From NCBI GenBank assembly GCA_029204225.1, contig CM055103.1:20198366-20262365 (forward strand): DNA of 64,000 nucleotides, read 5' to 3'. The notes below the pieces were generated by a model. It was not told the DNA's origin, did not search any database, and worked only from the letters and a program-made list of their open reading frames with translations. Below are positions 47,213 through 59,136 of the stretch, piece by piece (the first letter of the stretch is position 1; every line of letters starts with the position of its first letter). The translations under genes were made by a program, and so were the position numbers. Source of the stretch: Diphasiastrum complanatum (taxonomy: Eukaryota; Streptophyta; Lycopodiopsida; Lycopodiales; Lycopodiaceae).

Positions 47213-47288
<76 letters not shown>
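47213..47288 (+). repeat. (CT)38 microsatellite inside a copia LTR
   Basis: A 76-bp CT tract lies 231 bp upstream of the PBS at 47520, probably within the 5' LTR. No LINE sequence adjoins it. Confidence 0.95.
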
Positions 47289-47291
<3 letters not shown>

Positions 47292-47519
47292 GAGGAGGCT
47301 ATGCTAATGATTTAAAGTCTTTGTACTTCTTCTCTTTTGATGTTGAAAGCAATCATTCTTTGATTCCTAGCATGCTAGATTGTGCTTTGGTCATAAATTC
47401 TTGTACTAGATCTTGATATGCAATCTAGAATCAGATTATGTGCTAAACACAAAGCTTAACAAGATCATTCACACTTTAGGATTGTTCCACACACGTGTGA
47501 ACTTGCTGGATTTTCATCA

Positions 47520-47531
47520 TGGTATCAGAGC
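47520..47531 (+). other. Primer binding site of a plus-strand copia element
   Basis: The sequence TGGTATCAGAGC directly follows GGATTTTCATCA, the presumed LTR 3' end. The gag ATG lies 690 bp downstream. Confidence 0.88.
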
Positions 47532-48218
47532 CAAATTAAGCTTTGCATGCTATTATCATCGATTGTGTAGGAAATTTTGAGTACAATTCAAACAAAAAAG
47601 CTGTTTACCACTTTCTTTTATCTTTTCTTGAAAAGTGTTTGGATCAAAGAGGATAGAATCAAGATTTTCAGATCAGAATTGACATTGTACGGAATTCTGG
47701 AATTCCACACGTGTGAAAATCAAGAATTTTCAGACCTCTTTATTTCCTTCATGTTAGGTCCAAAGATACTGATGTTATAGCTTGATGGAAAGCTTATAAG
47801 ATGTACTTTCTATAGCAATTGGTCTTAAATCAATCTGATGTGTCTATCAAGATTTATAAGCTCTTAAAGAGGGTAGGGAGAGTTCCAAAATCCGAGTGAC
47901 CATTTTTTTGATTTGATCTAAATTTTGCTTGATTCACAATCCATCTTTTGAGCAATCAATACAAGAACTTGAGATGTAGACATAGTTTTGAGTTATTGAG
48001 CACATTGAGCCTTCTTTGAATCAATAGTGTTGTCTTTTGAAGCATTTCACACGTGCCAAAAGAAGAACCAAAAACTTGTCTATACTTCAATTCATTTTCA
48101 GAGGTTGATCTAGTTTAACCCTTGAAAATTCCTATAGTGAAAGAGAGTAGCAACATCTAGTTTGTTTGGAACAAGCTCAAACATATAGTTGTCCATTAAC
48201 AAGAAAGTCTTCACAATT

Positions 48219-48548
48219 ATGGCATTTGTGGGGGGATATCTCCTAGAAGCAAGTGAAAGACTAAGTAACTCCAATTATTCAATATGGAAGGTTAGGATGG
48301 AGTCTATTCTTATACTCCAGGATGTTATGGACATAGTACTTGGTATTGAGGAGGAGCGTCAAGCACAACTTGAAATACCAAAGTTTAAGAAGAGAGCTAG
48401 GATGGCTCTACAATTCATTAAAATGAATGTCTCTAATGAGATTCTAAGAGAAATAGGATCTTGCACCACTGCTAAAGAAGCTTGGGATACACTTAAGTCT
48501 ATTTATGAGACTAAAAACACTTCTAGAATTCTCACTCTTAGAAATTAG
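48219..48548 (+). pseudogene. Copia gag N-terminal fragment
   Basis: The frame starts MAFVGGYLLEASERLSNSNY and has SIWKVRMESILILQDVMDIV and EAWDTLKSIYETKNTSRI before a stop at 48546-48548. It ends before the zinc knuckle, and no later copia motif was found downstream. The N-terminus is closely related to the gag at the left edge of the window. The upstream sequence (PBS, leader, LTR end) is intact. Confidence 0.85.
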
Positions 48549-49940
48549 ATTTTTCAAAGCTTTCAAAGAAGTGAGTAGCGAGTTGTACAACCCTAGACTA
48601 AGTGAAGGATGTATAATCTTGAAACCACTTTTGATGGTGGGTCATATGCTGAGTTGTCCTAGCTTTGTCCAAGTTAAGAATTTTAGCTATTTCTATGATG
48701 TTTTTGGGAGTCACCCGTTCTGTTTTGTTGCAGGCTCATCTCCTTGGAGTTCTTCTGATTTGGCCATAAATGTGCTTGCATCTTCTTCTCTTCTTGAGTG
48801 TGACTGGTGTCAATTGTCTTGACACATTGTTCAAGCTATTTCTTTCTCTTATTGTTGTATTTTAAAATTTAATAGTCCTTTATGGCATGACCCAATCTTT
48901 ATGCAATACTTGCGAATAACTTCTCTTTTGACCGAGAAGAACATGCTTTTGAGTTTGACTACTATCACAAGACTCTACATACTTTGCTGATTTATAAAAT
49001 TTTGGTTTTGAATCTTTCTTTAAATATAGAGCTTGTGGTTTTGTGGTAGAATTAGGGAATGAGCCACTCCTCTTGAAGTAGCATCAAAATCACTATTGGA
49101 AGAGTTAGTCCTTGTTGAGTAGAAATCATTAGGATCTCATTTTCATAACCTGAAGGTAGATTTGTTAGCAGAGACATGATTGCTTCATGTGTTAGATTTC
49201 ATTCTTGAATACGTGATTGTCGAAATAGTTTTGAGGGATTATCGAACAAACTTTGAATTGACTAAAAGTTGACATATTGTTGGGGGTTCCAAACTCAACT
49301 AAAACAAGATTGAATAGTGGAGTCTTATCCTCTATATTTCAAGTTCAATCTCGTAGCCCCAAGTGGCACTTGCCACATGGATAACAATGCATTCTGTTAG
49401 GACTATGCCATCAAAAACTATAAATAGAACATTTGATCATTTTAGTTTTAAGTTGCTTTTTTTTCTTCCAAAAGTCATTCTTCTTCTTCTCCTCTATGTT
49501 TTGCCCTAGGCATAGACTGATTAGCAATAAGCTAACATGCTTATAGTTTATGTAAGAGCAAAATTTATAGTAAAATAAGATGCGCTATTATTATAGTGCA
49601 ATCAGAGTAGACAACAGAAGCATTTAGCTATTGTAATTCAACATTCAGCAATACGGACTACTTTTGACACACATTTTTGCCTTGTTCTATTGTTTCCAAT
49701 ATTCACGCTTATTATGATCTAAAATTTGATTTTAATACCGGCAAACAAGCCTTTCGTCATTCATTTTTCGTACTTGTGAATGATAGTATAGCTGTACTTG
49801 TGTAGTAAATTGATTTTGTTATTACATTAAGTATTGCTGCTACTATTGACTATCCAGTCAACTATCACCATCGAATAGTTATTTGACTTATTTTCCTACA
49901 TCATGATCTTTATATCATTGTCACTATTGTTCTATCATTG
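48549..49940. other. Unassigned stretch
   Basis: No gene was recognised. It may contain the degraded remainder of the copia element and another LTR. Confidence 0.3.
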
Positions 49941-49943
49941 TCA

Positions 49944-50324
49944 CTACGTAGAAATCAAGTCAGCTTCGAACATTTCAAATGAGAAAATATTTCTTTCCAA
50001 ATGAAACTTATAGGTTACATCTCTAATATTGTAGAGTGCAGTCAAAATATTCCAAGTTTTTTTTGAGGTTTGAGCTGATCTAATATGCTTGATCTGAGTA
50101 TCTTTGATGTTGAGAGTAACCATAGAAAATGCGTTTTCATCTCTTTGTTTCTTCCTGGTAATGGCTGTAGCATTTGCAAGAAGTTTAGCCTTAGTGCCTT
50201 TTACAATGTCCCATAATTCTTTGGCTAGAATAGCTCCTTTTTTTATAAGAGACGGATTTGTAGTGGTGTTTATCATGGATATGGCACATTGGAATCGAGA
50301 TATCGAAAACTGCTCTAATAGCAT
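49944..50324 (-). pseudogene. Copia gag fragment, second family
   Basis: The minus strand encodes LAKELWDIVKGTKAKLL, DENAFSMVTLNIKDTQIKHI, TSKKTWNILTALYNIRD and FHLERNIFSFEM, the UBN2-type copia gag core. The N-terminal part is short and no zinc knuckle is seen. It differs from the gag families at 1-868 and 30.5-31.3 kb. Confidence 0.7.
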
Positions 50325-50540
50325 GTCAGATAGTATGGAATTATGAAAATGTAAATTTGATATAAGTGATGAAAGAGATGCTGAATGTACATTTAGGTTA
50401 TAGGACCTACTAGTTGATACGAGACATTGTAATGTGATGACAGATAACTTGTTGAATGCATGAGGTGGACATTAGAAATGTCACTGAGAATTCATGAAAA
50501 TAAACGATGCATCAACGTAATCTATTCAGAACATTTTTAG

Positions 50541-51082
50541 TAAGATTCTAATGTAATCAGCTAACAAAAATGACCTCAAAGAGATCAATAAAAAATAAAT
50601 TTTGCAGATACAAAAATGATATTCAGTGGTGCTACTGAATGTGCACTCAATTTGATCAGTCTCTCTCACTTCATTCTCCAATTGAGAATATATACAATTC
50701 TATTTGATGATTAGAAGAAGTTTAAATCATCAAAATTATAATTATATATATATATATATATATATTCATAAGTTCTAAATACGGTGAAAAAACTTCTTCG
50801 TCGCAGCCCAAACTTGAACTCAACCAATTTCAATTGGTCCAAGCAATCAACTTTTTGCAAAGCCAAAATTTGGAAATGTAAGATTCCAATGTAATCAGCT
50901 AACAAAAATGACCTCAAAGAGATTAATAAATAATGAATTTGCAGATACAAAAATGATATTCAGTGGTGCTACTGAATGTGCACTCAATCTGATCAGTCTC
51001 TATCGCTTCATTCTCCAATTGAGAATATATACAATTCTAATTGATGATTAGAAGTTTAAATAATCAAAATTATATATATATA

Positions 51083-51135
<53 letters not shown>

Positions 51136-51249
51136 TCGTAAGTTCTAAATACGGTGAAAAAACTTCTTCGTCGCAGCCCAAACTTGAACTCAACCAACTT
51201 CAATTGGTCCAAGTAATCAACTTTTTGCAAAGCCAAAATTTGGAAATGT
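50541..51249. repeat. Tandem duplication (338- and 371-bp units) with different microsatellites
   Basis: Unit 1 (50541-50878) and unit 2 (50879-51249) both run from TAAGATTC(T/C)AATGTAATCAG to CCAAAATTTGGAAATGT and are about 95% identical outside the microsatellite. Unit 1 holds (TA)n at 50743-50764. Unit 2 holds (TA)n followed by (TG)n at 51071-51133. Confidence 0.9.
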
Positions 51250-51369
51250 GGTCAAGGAATGTGAAGAGTGAAGAAGTCGAAGCTAATCACTTATGTGGTA
51301 AAGATAGTGGCAAGAGAGGATCGTCAAATTTAGGCATCGTTCCTCAACTATTGTGAGAATTTATGATTA

Positions 51370-51960
51370 CATCAAACCTCATAATTTTCACATTATGAAT
51401 TTAGATAAAGTAGAAAACATTTTGGAGAAGATGTGGTTCGCTCCAAGATTGAGTCTTTGAACAAGGATTATGTCGCTCATACTTTATCTTTTTTGCACAA
51501 TGGACCATTGATTGAAATTATACGTGATGTGGATAAGCCTCTCAAGCACTATTTTTTTACGACTATAATTTTACACATAGTCGATCCAAATAGGCCTTTT
51601 GTTGATGAAATAGATGCTAGCGACTATGTTGGAGTAGTCCTTTATCAAGGTGGTAAACCAGTTGGTTTTGAAAGCAAGACTTAAATATTGTTTAATGTAG
51701 GCATTCTATCTATGAGAAAAAACTTTTTGTTTTACGTGTTGAAATTCCAAAAGGAATTATTTGTATGGTCCAAGATTTATAGTGATCACTATTTGCCAAC
51801 CTTTGAAATACACGTGTGATGTTGTTTACTTTAGAGGCCAAAAGGCTAGATGATAAAAACTCATTCAAGAGTTTGACGTCGACAACAAGTATCATAGAGT
51901 TACGTTGAACTATATTGCTGATGCCTTGAGTCAGGTTGGAAAGATTGATCTTACACTTTG
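51370..51960 (+). pseudogene. Gypsy fragment: protease tail to RNase H
   Basis: The plus strand has HNFHIMNLDKVENIL and VAHTLSFLHNGPLIEI (post-protease linker, shared with the fragment at 56.5-57.7 kb). RNase H follows (DASDYVGVVLYQGGKPVGFE), and after frame breaks RGQKARW and NYIADALSQVG. The RT palm is missing. Multiple stops. Confidence 0.75.
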
Positions 51961-52768
51961 TTGAGATTCAATTTCAACATGTTGTCACATAATTATTTTT
52001 TGACAAAAACAACTTATAAGATGTAGATAGTCTTTTAATCCATCAAGATGTTAAATAATATTTAAATTTTTTAGTTCAATACTATTTCATACTATTAATA
52101 CACATGGAACAATTATTCTTCTGTAATTGATTTTGAGCTTAATGGCTAGCTACTTAATAGAGAACCCTAGACCAATATTTGTTTCCATAGCTTGGCCAAT
52201 CTACTCGATATTGACTTATAAAACATTCACAGAAAGACCATTTTTGGCTACAACCAAATAGTACCATTTAATGGTAGGTGATCCCACTTACTCATGGAAG
52301 CATCTACATATAGGTACTCTCGATTGCTTTGATTTACTGGAACGAATTGGGAAATGTTTTGAGGGACATGGTTCAAATTGTGAGACCTCGAATAAGTGGA
52401 GAGCTAGTAAAATTACTAAATCTTGTATACTTTTTAAACCTGTCGTTTAAGATTAATGACTCTTTTTAACTCGAACATAACGACCAAATTTGGGTGTTTG
52501 AAAAATTCTTGAATCTTAACAAGGTGACTTGAAATATCACAAGAATCTTTGCTTTGCCATACACGTGCTCTCAAAAAGCATTTGATTCGCCAAAAAATGA
52601 AAACCCACAAACATTGCAATTCCAAATAGTCGGAGTCAAAGAAAAGAGCTCGTTTAGAAGCTCAAACTCGCCTAGGAGTGACACCTTGGTTTTTAGCAAA
52701 TGACAGAGGCAAAGGTAACAAAAGCATTAATGTTGTGACGATTTTTTGTAATATCTATAGAATCTAAG

Positions 52769-52930
52769 ACATGTTATCAATAGGGTTGGGGTTTAGATAT
52801 AAGGTGTGTTATCAATAGTGTTAGGGTAGGGTTATAGGGCATGCTATCAATAGGGTTAGGGTAGGAATATAAGGCATGTTATCAATAGGGTTAGGGTAGG
52901 AATAAAAGGCATGTTTTCAATAGGGTTAGC
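52769..52930 (+). repeat. 35-bp minisatellite with TAGGGTTAGGG core
   Basis: Five imperfect units of the form GGCATGTTATCAATAGGG then TTAGGGTAGGAATATAA run from 52769 to 52930. The core resembles telomere-like repeats, but the unit is a 35-bp minisatellite and not a telomere tract. Confidence 0.85.
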
Positions 52931-53117
52931 AAATAGCAGATCCTTTGCAAAAGTATCAGATTGTTGTTACAGTGGAAAGAAGGGTTTGGATCGTGGAGAG
53001 GATGCTGGCTCTTTGGAGAAAGTTTGATGTCTTTGAAGCTTGCGGTGTTTGCTTGAATGGAAATGTGAATGTTAAGGCTGTAAGAGGCAATGTATTATTG
53101 TGCCTGTGATATTTTCG

Positions 53118-53373
53118 ATGGCATCTACCTACATGAGAGCAGCAGGTTACCATCTTCATGTGTTACGTCTTGTGGGTGGGTTGTATTCACGCTGCCAGTT
53201 CAACACCAGAAGGCACATGACAAAATTCAAAGCAGCCGGGCTTGCTTCATCTGGAAAAGCTGTAGATGTGGGCAAGGATGAAGGCACAGGGCTTGGGCTA
53301 AAGAAAGCGCCAGTCATCATAGTGGGAGCAGGGCCTGTAGGCCTAACTCTCGCTATTCTGCTCACCAAGCTAG
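53118..53373 (+). CDS. First exon of a FAD-dependent monooxygenase gene (partial)
   Basis: The ATG at 53118 opens an 85-codon exon ending KLG at a candidate donor, CTAG/GTCATT (53373/53374). Residues about 1-50 are basic and hydrophobic with few acidic residues (MASTYMRAAGYHLHVLRL, NTRRHMTKFKAAG), like an organelle targeting peptide. Residues about 63-85 are the FAD-binding Rossmann start APVIIVGAGPVGLTLAILL with the GxGxxG motif, as in plant aromatic-ring hydroxylase-like FAD monooxygenases. No second exon was found on the plus strand to the window end, so the intron is very long or the exon is stranded. A minisatellite lies 190 bp upstream. Confidence 0.65.
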
Positions 53374-55520
53374 GTCATTGAATATGCTCTCAGCCGCTTG
53401 TCTTTTGCTGGAGCAGCTCTCTCTACTGTAGCAAGCTAAACTTAGGAAGATCTTTTTGCAAAGAATTATGTACATCGACAAACACATGTTAATTCAGTGC
53501 TGGGACATAATTCGTTCAGAATATCAGTTAACCTCAACACATTGATTACTCCTGCTTCTGATTTTACTCTTGCCACCGCTTAGTTCCATAGTGCCGTAGT
53601 TTAGTTCCATAATTCCGTAGATTTCAGGGTCACGAAGGAGGAAACAAATGATCAGCAGTCTTCTTAACCCCAATAATGTGCTCCCAACTGCATGTTTTAA
53701 ACCCTCTAGGTTGATTTACATCTGAAGCAGATTTTAGCTAAAATCATAGCTATAGTTAAAGACGTTAGCTAGGATCATAACTAGAAACGATCAGCAAAAA
53801 CAATCACCTAAAAACAACCAGCGGTGTTTTGAACCCTAAAAATTGCGCCCCAGCTGCATGACCTAAATATTTGTTTTCAAGGCTCTTTCCGGAATGGGCA
53901 ACTATGATTTGAGTAAAGCTATCTCTCTCGTTGATAGCTTGAGAAGTCGGACACAATCTATTTGTAGCTGTTTTCCATGTATGTTGTTTTGTGTGGCTAA
54001 GTGGAATTGAGCTCCAGATCTCAAGGAGAGGAAAGGTGGTCTTAACTTGCAAGGCACTTATCAGATTTACCATTGAATAATACCTAGACTTATGATATCT
54101 TGAACCATTTGACTAGTAAGTGCTAGTAATATTAGAGCATTGGCAAAAACAGTTGACTCCTAGAGCAAAATTCAAAGCACTTTCTCAAATTGAAGACCAG
54201 GTATAGTAGTTTGGACCAAATACCTAACTAATAAGCATCATAAAGTTTTGGAGTTTTGATAGATGCAAGTTGTACTGAAAGTGAAGCTTTAGACATTTTA
54301 AGTATGACATAAGCTTGAGGGAGAGCAATGTCAATTAGGGACTATGCTATGTTTGTATAATAGATTAAATTTGTGAATTTGGATATATTCTAAACTCACA
54401 AATAGATATGTTTGTATATTAGATACTCCTGAACACTCCAATTAGGAAAAGGACTTGGGTTCTCGTAAAGTATCAACAAGTGATGTGCCTTGAGGTTCAA
54501 ATAGGCCGTATCCTTGAATGTATATTATCTTCGAAATTTGATTCAATCAGGGACATATTCGTGGTTTCCAATTTGACACAGGAAGAATCTAGGGTGTTTC
54601 ATGAAAATTTTGCATAGACCCAATTCTCACATAGGCCCGAGACTAGTCATTTTGTATTGTATGTTGATTTAGCTATTTGAGAGTTGAAGCCTATATAGAT
54701 ATAGATGATTTGGATATTTGAAAGTTGAACCCTATGTAAACATACCCTAAACCCTGAATCCTAAACCCTTTGTGTGAATGGTATAGAATTCACCTTTTTC
54801 GAATCGCCAAAAAATACTATTCAAACGGTTGCTGGTGATTCCAATTTCCATTCGTTGAGGTTGCGTCAACCTCTATAAGGAAACTGTAAAGTTTGTAAAA
54901 TTCCTATAGGCTATTCCTGCCCAAAAATGGTTCTTGTGGGTGGAATGGTGAATGTTGGGCCAAAAAGAAGGGATAGATCATCTCAAGAATTAGAAGGTAG
55001 ATTTCTTCCTTTAGCTTGCTCTGAGCCGAAAAAAAGGTTTGACTAGTAATGAAAGTTTGAATTTGAAGAAATATATGAATGTGGTCAAGTAGCATTATAT
55101 GAAGATGTGATACAGTGGTTGGAATTTGCTAAAATAATCAAGGTTTTGTTAGTAAAGCCGATTTTTTTGATTTAAACCTGTTCGGAATCAACCTTAATTT
55201 TTTTGAATTGAAGAATCGGATTTCCAATTTTTTTTGTAACAAAATCGTTTTAATTCCATTTACTACAAAAAATCAACTGTTGTTTTATGCTTAAATGATA
55301 CGGGCTATAGTTTTGTAAGGCAAATTGCAGCTACATGAGTCATGACTATTGAGTCCTGAGTCCTGATCAATGACCAAGGTGAGGAAGTTAGGGGCAGACA
55401 CATATGAGGCAAACCTTCAAGTTGAGGGTGTTAGACTCTATGTTCATGTTGAGAGCAGAAAGTTGCAGATCGACGCAAATGTGAGCATCTAAAATGCGTC
55501 AGATTTACTTGTTGTCAGAG
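53374..55520. other. Intron-like or intergenic AT-rich stretch
   Basis: No coding sequence was recognised. GCTTGAGGGAGAGC at 54313-54326 followed by AATGTCAATTAGGG looks like a copia polypurine tract and LTR start, suggesting a solo or truncated LTR, with no other support. Confidence 0.3.
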
Positions 55521-55710
55521 ATAGTTGCATAGCGTTTCTAGAAACGCGTCCGGAAACACGTTTAGAGCAACGTTTCTCAAATTTTTTATTTTTTTTTGTT
55601 TTTGTTTTTGTTTTTTGATTTTTGTGGGCAGTATGGGTATCAAATTGAAGCATTAATTAAGGACAGTACATTTATGTAGTTTGCCCAGAAACGTATTTCT
55701 GGGCAACTAT
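55521..55710. mobile_element. Palindromic-phrase element E4, MITE-like, about 190 bp
   Basis: It starts ATAGTTGCATAGCG and ends with GGGCAACTAT, giving related inverted ends. The left arm holds CGTTTCTAGAAACGCGTCC, GGAAACACG and CAACGTTTC. The centre is T-rich. The right end contains a perfect hairpin, TTGCCCAGAA (55681-55690) with TTCTGGGCAA (55697-55706). The interior words TATGGGTATCAAATTGAAG and CAGTACATTTAT recur in element E5 at 60.1 kb. Confidence 0.65.
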
Positions 55711-56530
55711 GGTGTCAAAAGACAACATTAAGCGATATGTCATATAATCGACACTAGATTAGCACTTGTTTTAAACAATGTAAGTGTTTGATTGATAAGG
55801 AGTGCAAGTAAACACGATTAGGTATGTTTCTACTGGTGCAATCTAAAAGTTTCAGTTGAGATAAGCTCATTGCAAGTCTCTAATTTTTTGGCTTGAAAAT
55901 ATGGCTAGGGTTTAACATAATCAAACAGCCCATGTGATCAAATTCAAAGCAATTAAGAAGCAGTAGGATGACATTGACGAAGCCTGGAACGTGTAAGCAG
56001 TAGCTGGAGGGAAGAACTAAAAAAGACGCAACTGTTTTTGGATTTTTAGGGGTTATGGAAGGAAATAAGATGTCACTCATTGTGGCAAGTTCTTGAGAAG
56101 ACAAAGCTGATCAGTGTTTAAACTCTATATGTGGAGTTGTTTTTCTGTTGGAATGAACCCTGTTTTGTGGGAGCAGCAGGGCTTCCTTTTTGTGTGAAAC
56201 ATGTTTTGAACAGTAGGATTCTTCTTTTGTGTGGAAACTGTTGAGCAGTAGGACTGCTCAACTATTTCATTCATTCTGCTAAATGAGAGAGAGCTTGCTA
56301 CACCATCAGCGCAGTCACTCTTTTTGTGTGATAATTTTGTATGTGGGGAACAGGATGTTCCGATGTATGTCTTTTTGGAGTCTCTTCATATGTGAATGAA
56401 GAACGAATCTATGATATGTAACTATCTTTTGCATTTGAAATGTGATGAAGCAAATATTGGATAGCATAAAGCAAGGATTCATTTGTTGGTACGTGTATGT
56501 GTTCAGATGAAAAATCTCGTGTGTTTATAT
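55711..56530. other. Unassigned stretch
   Basis: No gene, LTR or repeat was recognised. Confidence 0.3.
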
Positions 56531-56539
56531 GATCAATAG

Positions 56540-57720
56540 AAGATGCTTTGGATAATAATACATTTGTGATTGTGATGGTCTACTCCCCTAGAGGGGGGAA
56601 GACCCTCTGGTAACTGCTTAGGAAATACATTAACGTATTTCGTTCTGATTACAATTTTACCTTCAGGGGTGTTTTCAAAATGAGGATTAGAAAGAGACAT
56701 TTTCTTAGGAATAAGTGATACAACAACATTATAATTTGAGTAACAAAAGTATTCACATAAAATTTGTCTTTTAGAAAACATAAATACACATGATACTGAG
56801 AATCTTTCATACATTGATTCACTTCATAAGCAGATACACAAGGTAGATCAGGCATATTTACATCGCCTTTAAGATCAATTAAGGAGCCATAATGCAAAAA
56901 GGAAAGACTATGAGTCACATAACCGTTTTTTAATGACTCATTTCTAGCATAAAACCGCTCTTTACCTAGAATTACATCTACCTTATCGAGATTCATTATG
57001 TGAAAAGATAAACTATCTACATAATTTTGAATCCTTAATGGCAAGTGAGGAACAAACTGATGCCAAACTTGTTGGGCCCCCCGTCGCCATATTGATTGCG
57101 TACTTGTCATCACTTGGTGCGGTTGTGACCTTTAGCTTCTGCACCAACTTAGCATTAATAAAGCTATGTGTCAAACCATCAACAAAGAGGATGTTTACAA
57201 CTTGGCTGCCTACGAAACCATGCGAATGAGATCGTGAGGTCCAAAAATAGTTGCATTAAAATAACAATCATTACAAATTGCTTTATTCAAAACCGATACA
57301 TCAACAAAAGAACGGCCACCCTTTTTGCATTTCTTCCGACAATCTTTGGATAAGTGTCCCTTCTCCATGTAGGAGAAACATAACCCGTCGCTTTTGGCTT
57401 TGTCAAAATCTGCCCTTTCCAACCTAGGGTTTCTTTTTCTGTCTCGATTGGGAACCGACGCCAAAAGTCTTCTCCTTGCCCTCTTCGAAAAGGTGCTCGA
57501 AAAGGTGCTCGAAGATGTCTTCGGATTTTTGGGCTTGAAACTCTTTGCAGGTTACATCAAAAATCTTGGTGAAGTGCACTGCATCCTCTAAAAGTCTGTG
57601 GCTGGTTACGACGGACCTCCAACTGATAGTCTTTATAAAACGGTGCAAGTGGGCCCCTCATCAAGCACGGTCCAAACAGTGACACGTGTCATCTGATGCG
57701 TGGTGCCCTGCCCAAACATG
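56540..57720 (-). pseudogene. Gypsy fragment: gag, zinc knuckle, protease, RT start
   Basis: On the minus strand, a gag C-terminus (57648-57424) is followed by a knuckle reading CFSYMEKGHLSKDC, with the second Cys replaced by Tyr. Protease sequence with THSFINAKLVQKL (Asp-Thr-Gly motif degraded) comes next. The linker SFHIMNLDKVDVILGKERFY and VTHSLSFLHYGSLIDL follows, and the RT entry FPKQLPEGLPPSRGVDH lies at about 56640-56575. It is cut there. It is the same family as the plus-strand fragment at 51.4-52.0 kb, with complementary coverage. Confidence 0.8.
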
Positions 57721-58604
57721 TCGATAACCTCGGACCTACGTTCAACCCTTTACGAGGCTGTTACAAATAAGCGTACCATTTTGGTAAATAACAATAGGCC
57801 GTGATGGCCATGCGGTCGAAGGTGAAACAGGCCACGATGGACTAACGCTGGTGCTAGAAGGGGCACCACTGCTGCTAGCCCTTGATCGTGTGCCAATAGA
57901 ACCTAGTTGCCCATGAGCTGGCCTAGTCGCAGCTACTCCCCAATATCTGCTCAGTACGGACTCTCACTCAAGTGCAAGAATTGCCATGCATGCCATGGAT
58001 CTCCCATCTGGCTTGGCCAAACCAAGCAAATGCGACCTGATCCTTGTCGATGTACTGCAAAAGGTAGAAACCCTAAAACCTTTTAAAAAAGGTAAAAAAT
58101 TCAATGCCAAGTGGATAAGTGGAAAAAAAAAAAGTTAACACGTCTTTAAGGCCACCAAACACTATTTCTTAATGCCCACCAAGCCCTAAACCCTACATTT
58201 GCAAAAAGCTATGCAAAAGGGCCTCATGCACATCAACCACATAAATGCTGAGGTTGACCAATTATGCCAACAGGAGCTTGGGAACATGCAATCACTATCT
58301 CCCTAGCAACAATCAATCCTAGCAAGCAGATTCACTTGAAAGGATGCCTTGTAGCCTCCAAACAAAGCAAAGAAAAGAAGGGTGGAAAAAAGCTTCAAGA
58401 AGGTGTTTTGCTTGCAAATCTCCACACACTCACTTTTCCCACCTCCATTGTGCTACAATCACCTTCCATAGTTCGCTACCTTGACATAGAGTGCTCACAC
58501 ACACATTTTGGCCTCCTATTGCTCTCTCCACAACCTCCTCAAGCTCCATAGAAAGTGCGCTCCTCATTGGGCTTCGCAGCTGTAAACTAGAGAAAATTGA
58601 GGTT
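57721..58604. other. Unassigned stretch
   Basis: No coding sequence was recognised with confidence. A minus-strand frame overlapping 58430-58657 has no recognisable domain. Confidence 0.3.
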
Positions 58605-58680
58605 TTTTTTCCTAGAGTTCCAAGGTTTCGAAACGTTGGGGCCTGGTCCCGGAACATGGTTTCGGTGCAACTTAGATTGC
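58605..58680. repeat. Palindromic-phrase repeat E7 (GGTTTCGAAACG type)
   Basis: The stretch contains GAGTTCCAAGG, GGTTTCGAAACG, GGTCCCGGAAC and GGTTTCGGTGC in quick succession. It lies about 100 bp beyond the C-terminal-side end of a hAT fragment. Confidence 0.45.
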
Positions 58681-58769
58681 AACAAACTGGGCCCCCAAAC
58701 CCGTCTACTCAAATTCCTTGGATTTGGGCTCTCGTGATGGATCACTATATCTAGTGGTTAGAAACCACC

Positions 58770-59136
58770 ATTTGCCTCAAAGCGCTAGGCACTCTCAATA
58801 GCCGCTCGAAGACAAGGACCGTGTAGTCAACACAACTTGCACAATCCACTCAATCTTTGAAATCTCCTCGACAAGGAAATCCAAGCAATGCTCAACACAT
58901 GGTGTCTAAAAGGTGTTGTTCTTCATGTGAACAAGCGTCCCCATAGCAACACAATTCGATGCCTTGTCAATGATGTCAGCAGTTGCTTGCAAATCAAATA
59001 TAAAGTTGAAACTTGAAAGGTGTTCAAAGGTGAAACTTTGAACTAAAGTTTGCAATTCAATCACTTGGGGAAATTCTTTGAAAAAATATATGATTTCACT
59101 AACAATGTTGCGATGTTGCTTCAAATATGAGAACAC
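58770..59136 (-). pseudogene. hAT transposase fragment (DUF659 part)
   Basis: The minus strand encodes ATADIIDKASNCVAMGTLV, a stop, then TPCVEHCLDFLVEEISKIEW and IVQVV. This is the DUF659/hAT segment in which DNASNYxxMG and WTPCxxHCxD are diagnostic. It matches VITDNGSNYRLMGEM...WTPCATHCIDLL of the gene at 62.6-62.9 kb. The rest of the transposase is missing. Confidence 0.75.

Noticed and set aside
47213-47288. LINE-associated (CT)n tract
   Set aside because: No LINE 3' tail or 5' end adjoins it; it sits in a copia LTR. The tracts at 60331 and 60703 are likewise not next to LINE sequence.
52769-52930. Interstitial telomere
   Set aside because: TAGGGTTAGGG is only part of a 35-bp unit; there is no run of TTTAGGG.
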